64,000 bases of DNA from positions 62,001 through 126,000 of the forward strand of contig JAURJT010000020.1 of assembly GCA_030832095.1 (NCBI GenBank). Reading direction: 5' to 3'. Position numbers and translations under genes: made by a program. The first letter of the stretch is position 1, and every line of letters starts with the position of its first letter. Under the pieces are notes generated by a model, which saw only the letters and a program-made list of their open reading frames with translations, was not told where the DNA came from and did not search any database. The DNA is from Gammaproteobacteria bacterium (lineage in GTDB: Bacteria > Pseudomonadota > Gammaproteobacteria > Burkholderiales > Burkholderiaceae_B). Shown in pieces: positions 38,264 through 47,107 of this stretch.

Positions 38264-39101
38264 GATATAAACGGGCCTTGAGCGCGACACGCGCCGCTAA
38301 GCTAGTTAACGCTTCTTCTAGCCATTGATATAGTTCAGCATCAGCGTCATAGCGTGCCTGATTTAAATTCGACACACGGCCATCTTCAATAAAGCCCCAG
38401 GCTCGGCTGCGCTTATCGCGATGTTTAGGATCCCACACACCAAAGGCAAAGCCCCCAGAACTGCGAATCAACGAGAAACATGGGATATCAGTATAGCCAT
38501 CCCCTACAAAGACCATTTGATCAAAGGGTATACGCAAACGATCTTCGGCAACTTTACGATTGACCTCAAAAGGTTTGCCAACAAAGGCTGGGCCTACGAT
38601 GCCTTTTTGGATTTGAAATAGGTAGCGAGTTTTGTCAGTAAAGCTGACGATTCGCTTCGGAAAGGTAATCGCACCCTGCTGATCATAGACAAACTCAGAC
38701 GCCCAAATGCCGGTAAATTCATGGGCGATAGAAGTATGCCGCACGACATCACCAATACCACTTGAAATCAGATAGAACTCAAGCTGCACTTGAGGATGGG
38801 CCTGGCGCACCTGCTCGCGCAAGCGGCTAAACAATGACTGAACGCCTGCGTGGAGCGGTAAAGATTTGCCCCACTGCTGAAGTTTGTCTTGTGTAATCGC
38901 ACCGTGCTGCCCTTCGCGCGATAAAGCAATCATCTCATGCAAATAGGCCGGCACCGGATCCCAATCTTGTGCCAATAAAGGGTCAACGCGCTTGGTCCAA
39001 AATTGCTGTGTATCGACCCCAAGCGAATCCAAAAACCCCGAGGTGCTATCGGGCGCCAGGGTGTCGTCAAAATCAAAAATTAGGGCGATGACATCAGACA
39101 T
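38256..39101 (-). CDS. HAD-superfamily phosphatase
   Basis: 281 residues. HAD motif I is DFDDTLAP (nucleophile Asp and acid Asp), motif II lies in LISSGIGD, motif III at a Lys after GKPFEVNRK, and motif IV in FVGDGYTDIPCF. The large cap after motif I (about residues 20-100) suggests a C1-capped phosphatase for a small metabolite. The substrate is not evident. The gene starts 3 bp after the Bug receptor stop and overlaps tadA, so it is in the middle of an operon. Confidence 0.85.
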   Translation of the reverse strand: MSDVIALIFDFDDTLAPDSTSGFLDSLGVDTQQFWTKRVDPLLAQDWDPVPAYLHEMIALSREGQHGAITQDKLQQWGKSLPLHAGVQSLFSRLREQVRQAHPQVQLEFYLISSGIGDVVRHTSIAHEFTGIWASEFVYDQQGAITFPKRIVSFTDKTRYLFQIQKGIVGPAFVGKPFEVNRKVAEDRLRIPFDQMVFVGDGYTDIPCFSLIRSSGGFAFGVWDPKHRDKRSRAWGFIEDGRVSNLNQARYDADAELYQWLEEALTSLAARVALKARLYRG

Positions 39102-39104
39102 TGT

Positions 39105-40127
39105 TTACTCTTTGATCCCTAAATCGCGAATCAGGCGACCCCATTTTTCGCCATCACGCTGCATAAATTGGTTGACTTCGTCAGGCCCCGACACGCGTAA
39201 ATAAACACCCTTCTGTGCCAAATCGTCTGCCAATTTTTGATCTTGCCTAATCACCTGCATCGCCGCTGTCAAGCGCGTGAGTACCTGTGGGGGAATCTTG
39301 GCGGGCGTCATCAGCGCCACCCAAAACACCGCATCAAACCCAGTGGTCCCTGAGGCTTCGTCGATCGTGGGCAACTCTGGCAAGAGTGCAACGCGTTTGG
39401 CGACCGAAACCGCCATCCCTTTGGTGCGACCCGACGTGACGAATGGCAGCGCTTCGTTCAGCGCAGAGAACATCATCTCAATTTGACCACCTAGCAAATC
39501 TTGCGCTGCGGGTGCACCGCCTTTGTAATGGATCACCGCCATTTTTAGACCAAACGTCTTAATAAAATATTCAGCAGCCAAATGGTTAATCGAACCAATA
39601 CCAGAGGTTCCAATCGAATACTTGTCAGGATTGGCGCGCACTAACGCGATGAGTTCTTTGACATCTTTTGCTTTGAAGTCTTTGTTCGCATGTAAGACGA
39701 AGGGCGATGTCAGCATCATCGAGATAGGCTGAAAATCTTTGTACGGATCGTACTCAACCTTGCCCTGTAAAACGGGGTTAATCACAATCGACACCGGCGC
39801 CGCGTAAGTGGTGTAGCCATCAGGTGCTGCGCGCGCAGTTAAATTACTGGCAATGGTCGAAGCAGCGCCCGCTCTATTTTCAACAATCACTGACTGTCCG
39901 AGTTCGCGCCCAAGACGTTCGGCAATCGTACGGCTTGCGTAGTCAGTGACACCACCCGGAGGATAAGGTACGAGCAAACGCAAGGGTTTGTTTGGATAAG
40001 CGTCTTGCGCGAATGCGACGCCCTGCCCGCCTTGTGCGCCCAACACTGTGAGCAACAATATCGCTAAGCCATGTAAAAGCGTTGATCTTTTACCGGCTCT
40101 TTTAATATTTTGACTGTTGTGATTCAT
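39105..40127 (-). CDS. Tripartite tricarboxylate transporter receptor (Bug family)
   Basis: 340 residues. A signal peptide (about 1-40, ending GVAFAQ) precedes YPNKPLRLLVPYPPGGVTDYASR, the standard Bug N-terminus, with the ligand loops NRAGAASTIASN and the GTSGIGSINHLAAEYF region. Bug proteins bind carboxylates and related compounds in the periplasm. No tctA/tctB genes are nearby. It lies 67 bp after a HisD-like dehydrogenase gene, so the ligand might be a hydroxy compound handled by that enzyme; this is inference. Confidence 0.93.
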   Translation of the reverse strand: MNHNSQNIKRAGKRSTLLHGLAILLLTVLGAQGGQGVAFAQDAYPNKPLRLLVPYPPGGVTDYASRTIAERLGRELGQSVIVENRAGAASTIASNLTARAAPDGYTTYAAPVSIVINPVLQGKVEYDPYKDFQPISMMLTSPFVLHANKDFKAKDVKELIALVRANPDKYSIGTSGIGSINHLAAEYFIKTFGLKMAVIHYKGGAPAAQDLLGGQIEMMFSALNEALPFVTSGRTKGMAVSVAKRVALLPELPTIDEASGTTGFDAVFWVALMTPAKIPPQVLTRLTAAMQVIRQDQKLADDLAQKGVYLRVSGPDEVNQFMQRDGEKWGRLIRDLGIKE

Positions 40128-40194
40128 ATCATCCTCTTTTTTATATTTGACGCACTCGAAGCCTCAAGCTCCGGATGTCAGCGGGCTCAGGGTA

Positions 40195-41520
40195 TCACTC
40201 ACCCTTCGCAGCGACGGGTTGATACCAAGGTAATTCTGGACGCTGACCATAACGACGCACGCGCAAATTCGCTTGCTCGCCATGGCCCGCGAAGTTTTCC
40301 ATATGGCATAAGCGCGAACAGTATTCGCCCACTAGGGCCGAGGCTGCATCAGTCGTAACGCGCTGATAGGTACAAGTTTTTAAGAACTTACCGACCCACA
40401 AGCCACCGGTAAAGCGTGCGCTGCGCTTGGTGGGTAAGGTGTGATTCGTACCGATCACCTTATCGCCAAAGCTCACGTTGGTGCGGGGGCCTAAAAACAA
40501 GGCACCATAGTTAGTCATGCGTTTTAAGAAAATATCTGGATCACGCGTCAAGACTTGCACGTGCTCAAAGGCGAGTTGATCTGCGGTTTCAATTAACTCA
40601 TCAAGCGTGTCAACCACGATGACCTCGCCATGCTCGGCCCAAGACACACGTGCAATCTCGGCGGTTGGCAAAATCGTTAACTGACGCTCAACTTCAGCGA
40701 TGGTGGCGCGCGCCAAGGCCTCACTCGTCGTCAACAAAATCGAGGGCGAAGTCGGGCCATGCTCAGCCTGCCCTAACAAATCAACTGCACACATTTCAGC
40801 ATCGGCCGAATCGTCGGCAATGATCAGGGTCTCAGTTGGCCCTGCAAACAGGTCAATCCCCACGCGACCATACAGCTGACGCTTGGCCTCAGCCACAAAC
40901 ATGTTGCCTGGGCCCACCAACATATCAACGGCGGCGATCGACTGAGTACCCAAGGCCATCGCACCGACTGCTTGAATGCCACCTAGCACCAAAATTTCAT
41001 CGGCGCCAGCAAAGTGCATGGCCGTCACAATCGCTGGGTGCGGTGCGCCTTGATAAGGCGGCGCAGTCGCAACGATACGTTTGACGCCCGCCACCTTTGC
41101 CGTCAGCACACTCATGTGAGCCGAAGCGATCATTGGATATTTACCACCGGGCACATAACACCCCACGGCATTCATTGGGATATGGGTATGGCCGAGCACC
41201 ACGCCTGGCATGGTTTCGACCTCAACGTCTTGCATCGAGGCGCGCTGAATTTCAGCGAAGCGGCGAATCTGGGTCTGAGCAAAGCGAATGTCTTCAATTT
41301 CACGTGGCGACAGTTGCTTGACCGCCTTTTCAATTGCGGCTTGGCTTAAGCGAAACTCGCTGGGCTCCCATTGATCAAACTTGGCCGAAAGCTCTTTAAC
41401 GGCGCTGTCACCGCGTTTTTCGATATCTAACAAAATACCTTCAACGGTGGCGCGTACCTTGGCATCTGCCTCTGCAACTTCGGCGGCATTGCGACCACGC
41501 TTTAAATAACGCACTGACAT
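40195..41520 (-). CDS. Histidinol dehydrogenase-family oxidoreductase
   Basis: 441 residues. The HisD family is certain: [64 protein letters not shown] and [16 protein letters not shown]. No other his gene is nearby, and the C-terminal [18 protein letters not shown] resembles the catabolic HisD paralogues (for example sulfopropanediol 3-dehydrogenase HpsN) rather than biosynthetic HisD. It would oxidise an alcohol to a carboxylate with NAD+. AGGAG precedes the ATG. It heads an operon with a Bug receptor. Confidence 0.85.
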   Translation of the reverse strand: MSVRYLKRGRNAAEVAEADAKVRATVEGILLDIEKRGDSAVKELSAKFDQWEPSEFRLSQAAIEKAVKQLSPREIEDIRFAQTQIRRFAEIQRASMQDVEVETMPGVVLGHTHIPMNAVGCYVPGGKYPMIASAHMSVLTAKVAGVKRIVATAPPYQGAPHPAIVTAMHFAGADEILVLGGIQAVGAMALGTQSIAAVDMLVGPGNMFVAEAKRQLYGRVGIDLFAGPTETLIIADDSADAEMCAVDLLGQAEHGPTSPSILLTTSEALARATIAEVERQLTILPTAEIARVSWAEHGEVIVVDTLDELIETADQLAFEHVQVLTRDPDIFLKRMTNYGALFLGPRTNVSFGDKVIGTNHTLPTKRSARFTGGLWVGKFLKTCTYQRVTTDAASALVGEYCSRLCHMENFAGHGEQANLRVRRYGQRPELPWYQPVAAKGE

Positions 41521-41800
41521 TGGGTGAACTCCTGACGATTCAGATCAATTCGCTAGGATACGATATTGTGGGCGTGAATAGCTGCGCCAGCTGGCCGACC
41601 CTAATAAAATCGTAAGACTTTAGCCATTGGCATGACTGCCGGCAAGCCAGAATCAGAACACTCTAACTGGCTAAACAATTCTTTACTACTTTGCGCGCCT
41701 TGATCCTTTCTTGTTTGATTTTGTTTCGTACATGACCAGAACAGATTGTGGGGTAAGCTTGTGCGCCCTCTGTTTTCTTTACGCGTAGGCCACCCCGTAC
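41521..41800. other. 280-bp intergenic region
   Basis: Between the divergent HisD-like gene and the methyltransferase gene. It holds the HisD-like ribosome site (AGGAGT at 41526-41531) and must contain both promoters. No protein-coding signal, RNA gene or strong hairpin was seen. Confidence 0.5.
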
Positions 41801-42643
41801 ATGACAATCCCAGAAATTCGGCCTGAGCAGTCAATCGAGCTTTTAAAAGCGCTTCACATCTTGACGCGCGACGGCAAACTGAATCAGGACAGTCGGCGCA
41901 AACTCAAGCAGGTTTACCACCTATTCCAATTCATTGAGCCTCTGCTCGCCCAGCTGAATGAGAACAAACCAAATTTTTGCGTAGTCGATCACGGCGCCGG
42001 AAAATCATATCTAGGTTTTATTTTGGTCGATTTATATCTGCGTCACCATGCCAAAGCAGCGCGTATGGTTGGCATCGAAACCCGTGCAGAACTCGTGACC
42101 CAAACCACGCATTTAGCGCGCGATTTGGGGTTTTCGCAGATGCAATTTTTAAATGAGTCGGTGGCCGACTCGATTCACTCGAGCGCGCTGCCCGAGCGCG
42201 TAGACATGGTGACCGCCTTGCACGCGTGCAACACCGCCACCGACGATGCAATTCGGTTTGGCTTAGCCAAGCAGGCGCGTTTTATGGTGCTGGTGCCCTG
42301 TTGCCAGGCCGAGGTTGCGGGCGTCTTACGCAGGCATAAGGCGCAACAGCTTAAAGACCCGTTGGCCGAGATTTGGCGACACCCCTTGCATACGCGAGAG
42401 TTTGGCAGTCAAGTAACGAATACCTTGCGTTGCCTTCAGCTCGAAGCGCATGGTTACCAAGTCACTGTGACTGAGTTGGTGGGCTGGGAGCACTCGTTGA
42501 AAAACGAACTCATCATTGCCGAGCAAAAGGGCCCACCAAAGCCTCACACGATTGCCCGCTTGCAAGCCTTATTAGAGCGGCTTGGCTTGCAAGAGCTTAA
42601 TGAACGGTTTTTTGTTCCGAACTTAGCACCCTCGGGTGCTTAA
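41801..42643 (+). CDS. SAM-dependent methyltransferase (Methyltransf_32-like)
   Basis: 280 residues. The SAM-binding motif is VDHGAGKSYLGFIL near residue 67, followed by an acidic residue in VGIETRAELV and the ALHACNTATDDAI motif in place of the usual post-II loop. LVPCCQAEV resembles the PCC motif of the Methyltransf_32 family (PF13679). These enzymes modify RNA or other macromolecules; the target here is unknown. It is cytoplasmic, with no signal peptide. The epimerase gene follows on the same strand. Confidence 0.8.
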   Translation: MTIPEIRPEQSIELLKALHILTRDGKLNQDSRRKLKQVYHLFQFIEPLLAQLNENKPNFCVVDHGAGKSYLGFILVDLYLRHHAKAARMVGIETRAELVTQTTHLARDLGFSQMQFLNESVADSIHSSALPERVDMVTALHACNTATDDAIRFGLAKQARFMVLVPCCQAEVAGVLRRHKAQQLKDPLAEIWRHPLHTREFGSQVTNTLRCLQLEAHGYQVTVTELVGWEHSLKNELIIAEQKGPPKPHTIARLQALLERLGLQELNERFFVPNLAPSGA

Positions 42644-42720
42644 CTAATGCCAACCTCTGCATATCACCGCTGCAGTCAAGGGCCAAATCAACGTCTCAAT
42701 TGTTATACGAAAAAATAACG

Positions 42721-43620
42721 ATGCGTACAAATTCAGAATCAGCCCCGCCTATCATGCCACGCACCAAGCGCGTATTAATCGCTGGCTGCGGCGATTTAGG
42801 GTTGCGTGTGGCCCAATTGCTAGCAATCGAAAACTCAATCAACTGGAGTTGGGGGCTCAGACGCCAACCTAATCTTGACTCGACACACGACATACCTAGC
42901 TTTACGTGGATTGCAGCCGACTTAACGAAGCCAGACACCTTGCGTGACCTACCCAAGGACATCACGCACGTTCTGTACACGGCAGCACCGAATGCACGTA
43001 CTGAAGCGGATTATCGCGCTGTGTATCGTGAGGGCTTAGAGCGTTTAGTGCTCGCGGTTGCCGCACCCTCGCTGCAACGAGTGTTATTCGTGTCATCGAC
43101 TGCGGTCTATGGCGCTCATGGTGCGCAATGGATTGATGAAGACACCCCCACTGCCCCAAAAAGTTTTAACGGCCAAGTGTTGCTTGAAACTGAGCAGTGG
43201 CTGTACAAGCAAAATACTCAATTTGAAACCTTGAGCTTACGCCTCTCTGGCATCTATGGCCCTGGTCGCAGCTATTTGCTTGAGCGTCTGCGTACAGGCC
43301 AAGCCACTGCGCCGATGACTGAATCGCACTGGGTCAATCGGATTCATATTGAAGACGCCGCGGCAGCCGTCGTGCATCTGATGAACTTGCCCAACCCGAA
43401 ACCGATTTATCTAGTGACCGATAGCACGCCTTTACCGATGCGCGTGTTGTATGACGCCTTGGCAAAACTCGTTGGCGGGCCGACGCCGCCCGCAGGAGCC
43501 GCACCCGCCTCAATAGGAAGCAAGCGGCTAAGTAACGCGCGACTGCGCGACAGTGGTTTTACCCTCAAGTGGCCCGATAGCCGCGAGGGACACGCTGCGC
43601 TGATGAGTGAGAAAAACTGA
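42721..43620 (+). CDS. NAD(P)-dependent epimerase/dehydratase (extended SDR)
   Basis: 299 residues. A Rossmann nucleotide site with GCGDLGLRVAQLL (a YeeZ-type GxGxxG variant), then VLFVSSTAVYGAH with the catalytic Ser and Tyr and a matching downstream region without a clear Lys, and the substrate domain with SGIYGPGRSYLLERL and NRIHIEDAA. Similar to the YeeZ group. The substrate is unknown. ATG 42721 is used; a TTG at 42700 and an ATG at 42754 are in frame and no ribosome site settles the matter. Confidence 0.82.
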   Translation: MRTNSESAPPIMPRTKRVLIAGCGDLGLRVAQLLAIENSINWSWGLRRQPNLDSTHDIPSFTWIAADLTKPDTLRDLPKDITHVLYTAAPNARTEADYRAVYREGLERLVLAVAAPSLQRVLFVSSTAVYGAHGAQWIDEDTPTAPKSFNGQVLLETEQWLYKQNTQFETLSLRLSGIYGPGRSYLLERLRTGQATAPMTESHWVNRIHIEDAAAAVVHLMNLPNPKPIYLVTDSTPLPMRVLYDALAKLVGGPTPPAGAAPASIGSKRLSNARLRDSGFTLKWPDSREGHAALMSEKN

Positions 43621-43693
43621 ACGTGACCGATTGTGGATTACCGAAAATCTCTTAATAATGCTTAAGATTAAGTCAAACCCCTAAAGGAAAAAC

Positions 43694-44200
43694 ATGAATC
43701 AAGTTCTTGAGACAAGCCACACCATTGCGGATAGCGTCAAATTCAGTCTGCGTAACTTGCCTTTGCTAGAAAGCGGCGCAACCATGGCAAGCCTTGGCAG
43801 TGCGCCTGCGTTGTGGGCGCATTCAAAGGTGTATTCGACCGGGGGCGAAAACGCTTTACATAGCCACGATATCGAGGATCATTGCTTCTTGATCTTGCAA
43901 GGTGAAGCAACATTCAACTTTGGAGATGGCAGCTCAATCGTTGCACGCCAATTCGAAGGCGTACTCTTGCCCAGAGGTACGCAGTATCGATTTTCGGCCA
44001 ACCCAGTGGGCAACTTGATCATGTTTAGAGTGGGTGGCGCGAACGTGACCAACCACAAGGATATTGACTCGTATGCTCTGCCTAAAGAGGCTGCCAAAAG
44101 CCGAAAGTTTTCAGATGGTACTGAAGGGGATGCTTCCAAGGGCGGTGCGCACGCTAATCCTACCGTCTTTAAGATGGGAGCATTTTTTGCACCCGACTGA
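43694..44200 (+). CDS. Cupin-domain protein
   Basis: 168 residues. One cupin barrel: HSHDIEDHCFLILQGEATF gives motif 1 (two His and a Glu-like acid) and LLPRGTQYRFSANP motif 2, so a metal site is likely. The C-terminal 45 residues are polar and less conserved. Possible roles are a small dioxygenase, isomerase or sensor; nothing in the neighbourhood decides. AAAGGAA precedes the ATG. The gene appears to be transcribed alone. Confidence 0.8.
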   Translation: MNQVLETSHTIADSVKFSLRNLPLLESGATMASLGSAPALWAHSKVYSTGGENALHSHDIEDHCFLILQGEATFNFGDGSSIVARQFEGVLLPRGTQYRFSANPVGNLIMFRVGGANVTNHKDIDSYALPKEAAKSRKFSDGTEGDASKGGAHANPTVFKMGAFFAPD

Positions 44201-44451
44201 GGGTTAGGATTGTTTAGCACTTGGTTGCGGATCAGGCCTTATTCCATTTTGCCAAGTGGATGGCCCTACCGAAACGACTTCTTGCCATTTAGTCTAGACA
44301 ACCTTACGATTTCAGACTTAAGAAAACTTTGAAACTCTTGTGCGGTTGATGCCTTGACTGCCAACCCGAGTGTGGCATATTTTTTTGCAAGCCAAAGCAA
44401 CGGCCACGATAACCCGCATTGCTTAGCGTTCTGTGCCTATACTAATGGCGC
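44201..44451. other. 251-bp intergenic region
   Basis: Between the convergent cupin and greB genes. No coding signal, RNA gene or strong hairpin was seen. Confidence 0.4.
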
Positions 44452-45009
44452 TCACGCCGTTGCGTAGCTGACTTCTAAGATATCGAGCTCTTCTACGCCG
44501 CCCGGCGTACGAAGTGTGATGGTGTCTCCGACACGCGCTTTATTCAGCGCGCGAGCAACCGGTGAGATCCAACTGATTTTTCCGTTTAACGGTTCGGCTT
44601 CATCAACACCGACAATTGTCACTCGCCGCTCGAAACCGGTTTGATCCGAATACAGTACGGTTGCACCGAAAAAAATCTGATCGCGATTTTGTTGCTGGGC
44701 TGGGTCAACGATCTCAGCCAGTTCAAGCCGCTTGGTTAAGAAACGCATGCGACGATCGATCTCGCGCAAACGTTTTTTGCCATACAAGTAATCGCCATTT
44801 TCAGAGCGATCGCCATTTGAAGCTGCCCAAGACACGATCTGCACCATGGCTGGCCGCTCTTCGTTCATCAGCTTAACCAACTCACTGCGCAGCGCAGCGT
44901 AGCCGCCAGGGGTCAGATAATTGCGCGTGCCTTTAGGTAACGCAGCTGCCTCGGGCAGCTCGTCGTCATCGTCATTATCTTGTTCTTTTACGAAGGCTTT
45001 GTTCATCAC
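44452..45009 (-). CDS. greB: Transcription elongation factor GreB
   Basis: 185 residues. An N-terminal coiled coil (about 30-100) contains NGDRSENGDYLYGKKRLREIDRR, whose acidic tip residues act in the RNA polymerase secondary channel. The C-terminal FKBP-like domain contains RRVTIVGVDEAEP and SPVARALNKARVGD. The GreB-type DYLYGKKRLREID distinguishes it from GreA. It rescues backtracked polymerase by transcript cleavage. An acidic N-terminal stretch (DNDDDDELPE) is added. ATG 45006 is an equal start. A 45-bp tandem repeat lies upstream. Confidence 0.94.
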   Translation of the reverse strand: MMNKAFVKEQDNDDDDELPEAAALPKGTRNYLTPGGYAALRSELVKLMNEERPAMVQIVSWAASNGDRSENGDYLYGKKRLREIDRRMRFLTKRLELAEIVDPAQQQNRDQIFFGATVLYSDQTGFERRVTIVGVDEAEPLNGKISWISPVARALNKARVGDTITLRTPGGVEELDILEVSYATA

Positions 45010-45029
45010 TCTAAAAATATATTTTGCAA

Positions 45030-45119
45030 TTCTGAAATGATCTACTGAGCGTCTTTGAATAATCTGCTGTGCCGTTCTGCAATGAGTTAGGGAGTATCTT
45101 TAGACAATCTTTTGTACCG
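45030..45119. repeat. Imperfect 45-bp tandem duplication upstream of greB
   Basis: Two adjacent 45-nt units, 45030-45074 and 45075-45119, begin TTCTG and end CCG and agree at 32 of 45 positions with no gaps. Shared blocks include ATCTTT/GTCTTT and AATCT. They occupy the greB leader or promoter region, on the minus strand reading toward the greB ATG. Confidence 0.6.
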
Positions 45120-45202
45120 CTTTGAAACACAAGACAGAAAATCTATCACTCGTGTCTTTTATCATTCTGAAAAGCATGTGGGCGAGTTTTGCAAAACAAA
45201 CG

Positions 45203-46054
45203 TCAGATAAGGTCTTGCCAAACGGGCTTTAAATCAGCAGGCAACGGCGGCAGACTACCAAACTCAATCTTGCTTTCTTTTGAACTATGAAAATCTGAAC
45301 CACATGACGCCAGAAAATCGTAATGACGCGCGATCTGGGCATACTCTTGATACTGCGGCACGGTGTGGCTGCCAGTAATGACTTCAATCGCCTGGCCGCC
45401 GACATCTTTAAACGTATCAAACAGTGCACCGAACTGTGTGGGTGTGTAGTGATAGCGACCGGGGTGCGCGATCACCGCGACGCCACCTGCACCGCGAATC
45501 CAGCTCACAGCGTCTTCGAGCTTGGCCCACTGCATCGGTTCGTGCGCGGGGCCCTCATCGCTTAGATAATGGTCAAACACGCTTTGCACCGTTGCGCAAT
45601 GACCAGCTTGTACCAAGAAGCGTGCGAAATGTGTGCGGCTAATTAATTCGGGATTGCCCGCAAACGTCAGTGCGCCCTCGAAAGCGCCAGGCATACCAAG
45701 CTTGGCTAAACGCTCGCCGATGCGACGCGCACGAGCTGCTCTGCCTGCGCGGGTATCACGCAAGCCCTGCACTAACGCTGCGTTCTCGGGATCAATGCCC
45801 AGCCCAACGATATGTACGGTTTGTTTCGCCCAGGTCACTGAAATCTCGACACCTGATAGATAGCACATACCAAGCTCTTCTGCCCTGACGCGCGCGCGCT
45901 GTTGCCCAGACACTTCATCATGATCCGTCAGTGCCCATAAGGTCACGCCGCAGGCATGCGCGCGCTCGGCCACCACTTCGGGCTCATACACACCGTCAGA
46001 AATCGTGGAATGACAATGCAGATCGGCACAAAAAGCGGGCGTTTGACTAAGCAT
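45203..46054 (-). CDS. rnm: PHP-domain phosphoesterase, RNase AM / 5'-3' exoribonuclease type
   Basis: 283 residues. The PHP metal ligands are DLHCHSTISDG, LTDHDEVSG, GVEIS, AHPGRY and CGSDFHSS. Such enzymes hydrolyse 3',5'-bisphosphates, and E. coli YciV (RNase AM, TrpH) trims 5' ends of rRNA. The protein is cytoplasmic. It overlaps the preceding alpha/beta hydrolase gene by 8 nt. The specific name is inferred from length and motifs. Confidence 0.87.
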   Translation of the reverse strand: MLSQTPAFCADLHCHSTISDGVYEPEVVAERAHACGVTLWALTDHDEVSGQQRARVRAEELGMCYLSGVEISVTWAKQTVHIVGLGIDPENAALVQGLRDTRAGRAARARRIGERLAKLGMPGAFEGALTFAGNPELISRTHFARFLVQAGHCATVQSVFDHYLSDEGPAHEPMQWAKLEDAVSWIRGAGGVAVIAHPGRYHYTPTQFGALFDTFKDVGGQAIEVITGSHTVPQYQEYAQIARHYDFLASCGSDFHSSKESKIEFGSLPPLPADLKPVWQDLI

Positions 46055-46976
46055 ATAAAAAATCCGCTATGACTTTGACTTGATCGTCAGTCATGAGAGT
46101 TGGTGCATGACCCACGCCCTTAAACTCGTGAGACTGAGCCCGTGGATTACGCTCAAGCATTTGCTGCAACGTTTGTTTAGACAACAAATCAGACTCTGCA
46201 CCGCGCAAGATCAAAATCGGTGTTTGAACAGAGGTATAGGCCGACCACAAATACTGCTCACCTTGCGCCGCGGCTTCAGGCGTCATGCTTTTAAACGGCA
46301 TCGCCAGCCCTAAATCATAGTGCTTTATCCAACGACTATTTTGCTCGATATAAGTGTAGCGGGTGAGCTCTTCCCACTGTGTCTTGGTATGCGGCCCAAA
46401 AGACGCTGCTGTCTGTTTGACATACTGAACTGCGTCTTGAAAGCTAGCAAACTCAATTGCCTCGCCTACATATTGGCCGATACGTTCAAGTGAAACCGGC
46501 TCAAGGTGGGGCCCCACGTCATTCAGTACCAGCCGATCTAGGCGAACCCCTGTTGAAGGCAAGTCTGAGTAATGCTGGGCGGGGGTCAGGTTTTGTTGTT
46601 GTACGCGCGCCAAAGCCAATGCACCGGCGTAAGCTAAGCCGATCAAGCCCCCCATCGAAGTGCCTACCCAGTGCAACTCAGCAGGTTGCAGGCGATCCAC
46701 CAAATTCACCATGTCAGCGGCATATTGGGGCACCGCATAGAAAGCTGGGTTTGCCAGTCGATCCGACATCCCGCGACCAACCACATCGGGGCACACGACC
46801 CGATAATCTTGAGCTAACCGCTTAGCCAACACATCAAAATCGCGGCCGGTGCGCGTCAAACCGTGCACGCACAACACCACTTTTTTGTTTGAGGGATCGC
46901 CCCACTCGGTATAGGCCATACGATGCAAGCCAGCTGGACTGCTACACATGACTGCTCTGAGGCGGGGGGTGGCCAT
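46047..46976 (-). CDS. Alpha/beta hydrolase
   Basis: 309 residues. The fold starts with VVLCVHGLTRTGRDFD (oxyanion region), the nucleophile elbow is WVGTSMGGLIGL (Ser), the acid lies in LRGAESDLLS and the His in GVGHAPTL. The start at 46976 has GGAG 6 nt before it; an upstream ATG (47027) is less good. The substrate is unknown. The gene overlaps the RNase AM gene, so the two are probably cotranscribed, perhaps starting near comEC's end at 47108. Confidence 0.87.
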   Translation of the reverse strand: MATPRLRAVMCSSPAGLHRMAYTEWGDPSNKKVVLCVHGLTRTGRDFDVLAKRLAQDYRVVCPDVVGRGMSDRLANPAFYAVPQYAADMVNLVDRLQPAELHWVGTSMGGLIGLAYAGALALARVQQQNLTPAQHYSDLPSTGVRLDRLVLNDVGPHLEPVSLERIGQYVGEAIEFASFQDAVQYVKQTAASFGPHTKTQWEELTRYTYIEQNSRWIKHYDLGLAMPFKSMTPEAAAQGEQYLWSAYTSVQTPILILRGAESDLLSKQTLQQMLERNPRAQSHEFKGVGHAPTLMTDDQVKVIADFLYA

Positions 46977-47107
46977 AAGGGGCTCCAGGTAACTGTTTCG
47001 TCGAGCAAGGGGACGAGCATTCACCATGCAACAAGCCTACATACAACGTCACCTTATCGATCATTGTAGTGGGTATCACTCGATTCATACAATCGCACGC
47101 AAGCCCT

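Noticed and set aside
41601..41834. 77-codon minus-strand frame between the HisD-like and methyltransferase genes
   Set aside because: No ribosome site or family pattern, and it overlaps the methyltransferase start.
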